Below, one piece after another: positions 34,617-38,602 of a stretch of 38,602 bases of DNA. How positions within the stretch are numbered: the stretch's first letter is position 1; each line of letters starts with the position of its first letter. Source of the stretch: JANMZR01 sp031383555 (GTDB taxonomy: Bacteria > Bacteroidota > Bacteroidia > Cytophagales > Spirosomataceae); contig JANMZR010000079.1 of the NCBI GenBank assembly GCA_031383555.1, forward strand, positions 1 through 38,602. The letters are read 5' to 3'. The notes under the pieces were generated by a model that worked only from the letters and a program-made list of their open reading frames with translations, did no database searches and was not told the DNA's origin. Made by a program: the position numbers and the translations under genes.

Positions 34617-36251
34617 ATGAAAAACCAACTCGGTTATATTTTTGCATTTTTGATTTTAGCACAGTTTTCTTGCTCTAAAAAACCTGATGCAGGACCAGCT
34701 ACGTCAAATACTCCTGTTGTTGTGGTGCCTCAAGTACCGATAGTTACTTCAATTGGCGACACACCAGAACCCACAAATGATAAAGAACTTTTAGAAAAAA
34801 TTCAGAAAGAAACCTTCAAGTATTTTTGGAATTATGGCCACCCAGCCTCAGGTATGGCACGTGAAAGAACTAGTTCTCAAGACATTGTAACTTCGGGTGG
34901 AACTGGTTTCGGTATAATGGCTACAGTTGTAGCTGTAAATAGGAGTTGGGTTTCTCGCACTGAGGCAGTACAGAGATTAACCAGAATCTGTGATTTTCTA
35001 TTAAAGGCCGACCGATTTCATGGTGTTTTCCCACATTGGTACAATGGTTCTGATGGTAAGGTAAAGGCTTTTAGCATAAAGGATGACGGCGGGGATTTGG
35101 TTGAAACTTCATTTATGATAGCTGGGTTATTAACAGCCAAGGAGTTTTTTACAGGCTCAGGCGCTGATGAATCTGATTTGAGAAAAAAGATTCAGGACAT
35201 TTCTGATGCTGTAGAATGGAATTGGCATGTAAACAACGGTAAACTTTATTGGCACTGGTCACCAAAATATAATTTTGAGATGAATTTTCCATTGAAAGGT
35301 TATAACGAAACTCTTATCACTCACGTGTTAGCAATGGCTTCAAATAAATTTGCTATCAATAAGCAGATTTATAACGACACATGGAACATAAACAAGTTTC
35401 CTAGGGAATTTTATGGCTATAATTTAGATATGGGGGAAGCTAATGGAGGGCCTTTATTTTTCTCACATTATTCATTTTTGGGATTAGATCCAAAGCAGCT
35501 TTCTGACAAAAACACTTATTATTGGAACCACGCACTAAACCATACCATGATAAATAGAGGCTATTGTGTATATAAAGCACCTAAAGCTAATGGGTATTCT
35601 GAGGAGGTTTGGGGGCTAACTTCTAGCGATGAGCCTGCAGGGTATTCTGATCACTCACCCTCACGTGATAATGGCACCATAGCGCCAACTGCAGCACTTT
35701 CATCTTTCCCGTACACCCCTTTTTATTCAATGCAAGTTGCCAAAAACTTATATAAAAACAAGACAAAATATATGGGTTTTTATGGTTTTTTTGATGCATT
35801 CAATACCTCTTCCAATTGGGTTGCAAAAGATCATATTGCGATAGATCAAGGTCCAATAGTCGTAATGATTGAAAACTATAGAACAGGCCTTATTTGGAAA
35901 CTATTTATGGGAATTCCTGAGATAAAATCGGCTTTAATAAAAATGGAGTTTGGCAACCCAACTTTTAAGGTTGGCTTTCCATTTATAGTGGCTGATGTTG
36001 AATCAAAATCCGTTGACTTGATGAAACACCCCGACTCAGGCCTTTATGAAATTGATTATTTTGCAGCAACAGGAAAAGTAAGTATTGATTTAATGTCGGC
36101 CGATGGCTTATCTGTTGAAAAGAATTTAGTTTTAAATCAGGACGCTTCGAATAGTTTGAAAAAAATAAGTTTTGACTCAAAAGTTGGCAATTACCAATTG
36201 AAACTACAAAATGAAGGAGTTAGTCAAAGTATTTTAATCAAGTTAAGATAG
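34617..36251 (+). CDS. glucoamylase-domain lipoprotein, GH144-type (endo-beta-1,2-glucanase-like)
   Basis: This 544-residue protein has a lipoprotein-like signal ending at Cys19 (ILAQFSC) and a Pro/Thr/Val-rich linker. The main domain (about 55-440) is the PF10091 glycoamylase-like (alpha/alpha)6 barrel. Signature segments are LLEKIQKETFKYFWNYGHPASGMARERT, VTSGGTGFGIMATVVAVNR, DDGGDLVETSFMIAGLL, and EEVWGLTSSDEPAGYSDHSP. In Bacteroidota such proteins belong to GH144 enzymes that cleave beta-1,2-glucan, or to close relatives. A C-terminal beta-rich tail of about 90 residues follows (from about 455), ending in a short transposed-like run LQNEGVSQSILIKLR. Its stop lies one base from the end of the convergent gldE gene. 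No SusC/SusD pair is nearby, so it is not in a standard polysaccharide locus. Confidence 0.82.
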   Translation: MKNQLGYIFAFLILAQFSCSKKPDAGPATSNTPVVVVPQVPIVTSIGDTPEPTNDKELLEKIQKETFKYFWNYGHPASGMARERTSSQDIVTSGGTGFGIMATVVAVNRSWVSRTEAVQRLTRICDFLLKADRFHGVFPHWYNGSDGKVKAFSIKDDGGDLVETSFMIAGLLTAKEFFTGSGADESDLRKKIQDISDAVEWNWHVNNGKLYWHWSPKYNFEMNFPLKGYNETLITHVLAMASNKFAINKQIYNDTWNINKFPREFYGYNLDMGEANGGPLFFSHYSFLGLDPKQLSDKNTYYWNHALNHTMINRGYCVYKAPKANGYSEEVWGLTSSDEPAGYSDHSPSRDNGTIAPTAALSSFPYTPFYSMQVAKNLYKNKTKYMGFYGFFDAFNTSSNWVAKDHIAIDQGPIVVMIENYRTGLIWKLFMGIPEIKSALIKMEFGNPTFKVGFPFIVADVESKSVDLMKHPDSGLYEIDYFAATGKVSIDLMSADGLSVEKNLVLNQDASNSLKKISFDSKVGNYQLKLQNEGVSQSILIKLR

Positions 36252-36252
36252 C

Positions 36253-37611
36253 TTATTCTTTTGAATCTTTTATTTCAGATTGCTTAATGCTCACTCTTAC
36301 TTTTTTAATACGTTTATTGTCAGCAGAAATCACATTAAATTTATATTTTTCAAACTCAATTTCTTCACTAGCATTAGGCAAGCGCCCAAATAATTCTAAC
36401 AATAAACCTGCCAATGACTCACTTTCACCAATAATCTGCTCAAAAGTATCAGAATCGATGTTTAGTATTTTGAAAAAGTCGTTCAAAGCTGTTTTAGCTT
36501 CAAATTCATAGGTATTATCATCTATTTTTTTGAAGTCAACAGACTCCTCATCGTATTCATCATGAATATCGCCGACAATTTCTTCGATAATATCTTCCAT
36601 TGTTACTAAACCTTCTGTTTCGCCATATTCATTGACAACGATGGCCATATGCACTCTTTTTTCCTGAAAGTCGTAAAGTAAATCGTCAATTTTTTTGTTT
36701 TCTGGAATGAAAAATGGCGAATGCAATAATGGCTGCCATTCGAAATGTTCATCTTTGTCTATATGTGCAAGAAGGTCTTTCATGTATAAAATACCTTCTA
36801 TTTTATCTATTTTATCTTTATAAACTGGCACTCTTGAATAGCCCGACTTATTTATTTTATCCATTAATTCATGAAAATTCCAGTCAAGGTCAAAAGCTGT
36901 AATGTCCAGCCTCGACCGCATGATTTGACGTGATGATGTGTTGCCAAAATTTACAACACCTTTTAAAATATCTTTCTCTTTTTCGGTAGTATCCTTCCCA
37001 GTTGTAATTTCCAAGGCATGATTAAGTTCCTCAGCAGTAATGTTATAGCCTTTTCTTTCAATACTATTTTCAAATAATCGTGATATACCTATTAGTAATG
37101 CCGAAATTGGTTTGAAAATAAATGTGGCAAACTCAACAATTGGCACAGTGAGTTTTGCAAAACGTAAATTGTTTTGATTGGCATAAACTTTGGGTATCAA
37201 TTCCCCAAAAAATACAATTATAAAAGTGACACCAAAGGTTAATATTATGGTGGTAATGGTGCTATCTTTTGAACCTGTTGCACTGTAAGTAAGCACTGAT
37301 GCTAAGACGATAAAGGTAATATTTACCAAATTGATAAAAATCAATAAAGTTGCCAAAAGCCTTTGAGGATTATCCAGAAGCCTTACTATGGCTCTTTCGG
37401 CACTATTTTCGCTTTCCCGGCAGCGGGCTCTTTCCTCACTTGTTAATGAGAAGAAAGCAACCTCAGACCCAGATATAATGGCATTGAGAATTAACAACAA
37501 TACTAAAACTCCAATATTTATTGCATAGTATGGAATAGAGTTAGCGGCTTGGATAAAACCAAATGGCTTGAAAAAAAGCAAAAAATAGGTTAGACTTGCA
37601 GCAAAGGCCAT
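36253..37611 (-). CDS. gldE: gliding motility-associated protein GldE (CNNM/CBS/CorC-HlyC transporter-associated)
   Basis: This 452-residue membrane protein has the domain order of the CNNM/hemolysin family. A membrane part comes first (helices near FFKPFGF and IPYYAINIGVLVLLLILNAII, then the DUF21 motif SGSEVAFFSLTSEERARC). Two CBS domains follow (about 200-330: MRSRLDITAFDLDW, SRVPVYKDKIDKIEGILYMKDLL, and VNEYGETEGLVTMEDIIEEIVGDIHDE). The end is a CorC_HlyC domain (about 350-440). Adjacency to ssb and mutY supports the GldE name, because this order is conserved in the phylum and includes GldE of the gliding motility machinery. GldE is linked to gliding in Flavobacterium; its molecular role is not settled. 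It is transcribed with ssb, 32 bases away. Confidence 0.88.
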   Translation of the reverse strand: MAFAASLTYFLLFFKPFGFIQAANSIPYYAINIGVLVLLLILNAIISGSEVAFFSLTSEERARCRESENSAERAIVRLLDNPQRLLATLLIFINLVNITFIVLASVLTYSATGSKDSTITTIILTFGVTFIIVFFGELIPKVYANQNNLRFAKLTVPIVEFATFIFKPISALLIGISRLFENSIERKGYNITAEELNHALEITTGKDTTEKEKDILKGVVNFGNTSSRQIMRSRLDITAFDLDWNFHELMDKINKSGYSRVPVYKDKIDKIEGILYMKDLLAHIDKDEHFEWQPLLHSPFFIPENKKIDDLLYDFQEKRVHMAIVVNEYGETEGLVTMEDIIEEIVGDIHDEYDEESVDFKKIDDNTYEFEAKTALNDFFKILNIDSDTFEQIIGESESLAGLLLELFGRLPNASEEIEFEKYKFNVISADNKRIKKVRVSIKQSEIKDSKE

Positions 37612-37643
37612 TAATTTTTTATAAGGTGAAACTATTTTTGAAT

Positions 37644-38114
37644 TTAAAATGGCAAATCATCTTCATCACTTTCAGCCATTATTGGCGGCAATGGCTCAGG
37701 AACAGTATTTGCTGGTATATTTATATTAGAATTTACCATTTGCTTCGCAGCAATTGGTACAGATGGCTGGTCGGCTGCTTCGTTTCGCCTATTACCCAAA
37801 AGCGTTAGATTGGTGCCTCGAATACGCATAGTAGTGCGGTTATTCCCGTCTTTATCTTGCCACTCTTCTGTTCTTATTTTACCTTCAATATAGGCAGTAT
37901 CGCCCTTTTTTAAGTATTGTTCGGCTATTTTGGCCAAATTATCCCAAAGCTCAATTCTATGCCATTCGGTTTGCGTGATGCGCTCCCCATTTTTAGTATA
38001 CGATTCGGAAGTGGCCAAATTAAATCGGGCAGTACAAGAGCCACTCTCAAAATATTTCATTTCAGGGTCGGCACCTAAATTCCCAATTAATATAACTTTA
38101 TTTACGCCAGCCAT
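37644..38114 (-). CDS. ssb: single-stranded DNA-binding protein
   Basis: This 156-residue protein coats single-stranded DNA in replication, repair and recombination. The OB fold covers about residues 3-110, starting VNKVILIGNLGADPEMKYFE, with YTKNGERITQTEWHRIELWDNLA and YLKKGDTAYIEGKIRTEEWQDKDG, which are family hallmarks. A low-complexity Pro/Asn/Ala linker follows and the end is the acidic partner-binding tail ending in DEDDLPF. It sits between gldE and mutY on the minus strand. All three genes probably form one transcription unit. Confidence 0.97.
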   Translation of the reverse strand: MAGVNKVILIGNLGADPEMKYFESGSCTARFNLATSESYTKNGERITQTEWHRIELWDNLAKIAEQYLKKGDTAYIEGKIRTEEWQDKDGNNRTTMRIRGTNLTLLGNRRNEAADQPSVPIAAKQMVNSNINIPANTVPEPLPPIMAESDEDDLPF

Positions 38115-38230
38115 GTTTTTATTTATTCAGTTATAAAAAAATTATTCTTAAAGCAAACCTACAAAATAATTTGGACTCCATACCAGTTTGCATATAAGAT
38201 TTAACTAATTACCCTTAGATTTTTCATGCT

Positions 38231-38602
38231 TTAAACTATAAATTTATTTATAAAATTGGCAATAACTATTGGCTTTGGGAGTAGCTCTATTTCGGCTGGG
38301 GAATAAAAGTTTTCTATATTTTTACTAAAAAAAGAATCAGTATTACTAGAAGCATTAATTCTTATAAAACTAATAAAAAGATTTTGATGTGTTAATTGGT
38401 GTCGAAACTCTTCAGAAACAAAACTAACAGTAGCTTTTTTAATTATATCAGGCATAGATTTATCTTCCAAAAGCTCTTCTATTGGCGATGTGCTGTTTTT
38501 TTCAATAAGGTAAAAGTCAAATAGGCCCTGCCAAATATCTCGGAGCTCTCTTTTTTTCAAATAGTATTTATTGTCTTTTTCAAAAATAAAATAATAAAAA
38601 TA
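38231..38602 (-). CDS. mutY: A/G-specific adenine glycosylase MutY, C-terminal end (gene runs off window)
   Basis: Only the last 123 residues are in the window; the frame is open across the right edge (FEKDNKYYLKKRELRDIWQGLFDFYLIE continues the gene). This is the C-terminal NUDIX-like domain that recognises 8-oxoguanine opposite adenine. The motif KKRELRDIWQGLFDFYLIE and the ending LPKPIVIANFINKF match MutY C-termini. The catalytic helix-hairpin-helix and iron-sulfur parts lie outside. The ORF starting at a TTG is therefore a fragment and not a small protein of its own. Position beside ssb and gldE is the conserved order in the phylum. Confidence 0.8.
   Translation of the reverse strand, partial: YFYYFIFEKDNKYYLKKRELRDIWQGLFDFYLIEKNSTSPIEELLEDKSMPDIIKKATVSFVSEEFRHQLTHQNLFISFIRINASSNTDSFFSKNIENFYSPAEIELLPKPIVIANFINKFIV

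Noticed and set aside
38231..38560. A separate 109-residue protein starting at TTG 38560
   Set aside because: The frame continues without stop to the window edge and matches the C-terminal domain of MutY, so this is a fragment of a larger gene.

Overview
The window looks like chromosomal DNA of a Bacteroidota bacterium, probably an environmental Cytophagales-type lineage. The DNA is AT-rich, starts rarely show a Shine-Dalgarno sequence, and many proteins carry lipoprotein or other export signals. The block mutY - ssb - gldE at the right end, with the gliding-motility-associated gene gldE, is characteristic of this phylum. No rRNA, tRNA, CRISPR array, prophage or intact insertion sequence was found.

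Layout, left to right. (1) 1-6388: a small exported orphan gene, then a complete tripartite RND efflux operon (adaptor, inner-membrane pump, outer-membrane channel) closed by a clear terminator. (2) 6467-9733, minus strand: a small exported orphan gene, a SulP-type anion transporter and a beta-carbonic anhydrase, which together suggest bicarbonate uptake and conversion, then a one-domain cupin gene whose start codon abuts a 16-bp hairpin. (3) 9734-11396: a gene graveyard holding a decayed IS200-like/REP-associated transposase, a GNAT acetyltransferase broken by a frameshift and a stop, and other coding scraps. (4) 11397-16347, plus strand: a DUF1624 (HGSNAT-like) membrane protein, a Tat-exported molybdopterin oxidoreductase and a Baeyer-Villiger-type flavin monooxygenase. 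(5) 16348-16893: a 141-bp foldback element and two palindromes in front of a Tat-exported M20-family amidohydrolase (N-carbamoyl-amino-acid hydrolase/allantoate amidohydrolase type). (6) 18416-22804: a SAM methyltransferase facing a three-gene minus-strand surface-glycan operon (DegT aminotransferase, GT2, GT4), with a foldback and tandem-repeat element between them. (7) 22805-23653: AT-rich DNA and a gutted RhuM-family gene. (8) 23654-29319: exported hydrolases (D-aminoacylase-like amidohydrolase, TPR protein, creatininase-like protein with an extra N-terminal domain, M20 dipeptidase). (9) 29432-38602: housekeeping and envelope genes, namely a DUF1295 membrane protein, uvrA, a fatty-acid desaturase, a GH144-type glucanase lipoprotein, gldE, ssb and the C-terminal end of mutY running off the window.

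No clear new defence or mobile system is present. The most interesting items are the creatininase-like fusion with altered metal-site residues, the hairpin touching the cupin start codon, the DUF1624/molybdoenzyme/monooxygenase trio, and the palindromic elements with relics of a REP-type transposase. Several exported hydrolases (carbamoylase, D-aminoacylase, creatininase-like, dipeptidase) suggest periplasmic or extracellular breakdown of substituted amino acids and peptides; this is inference from family and position only.
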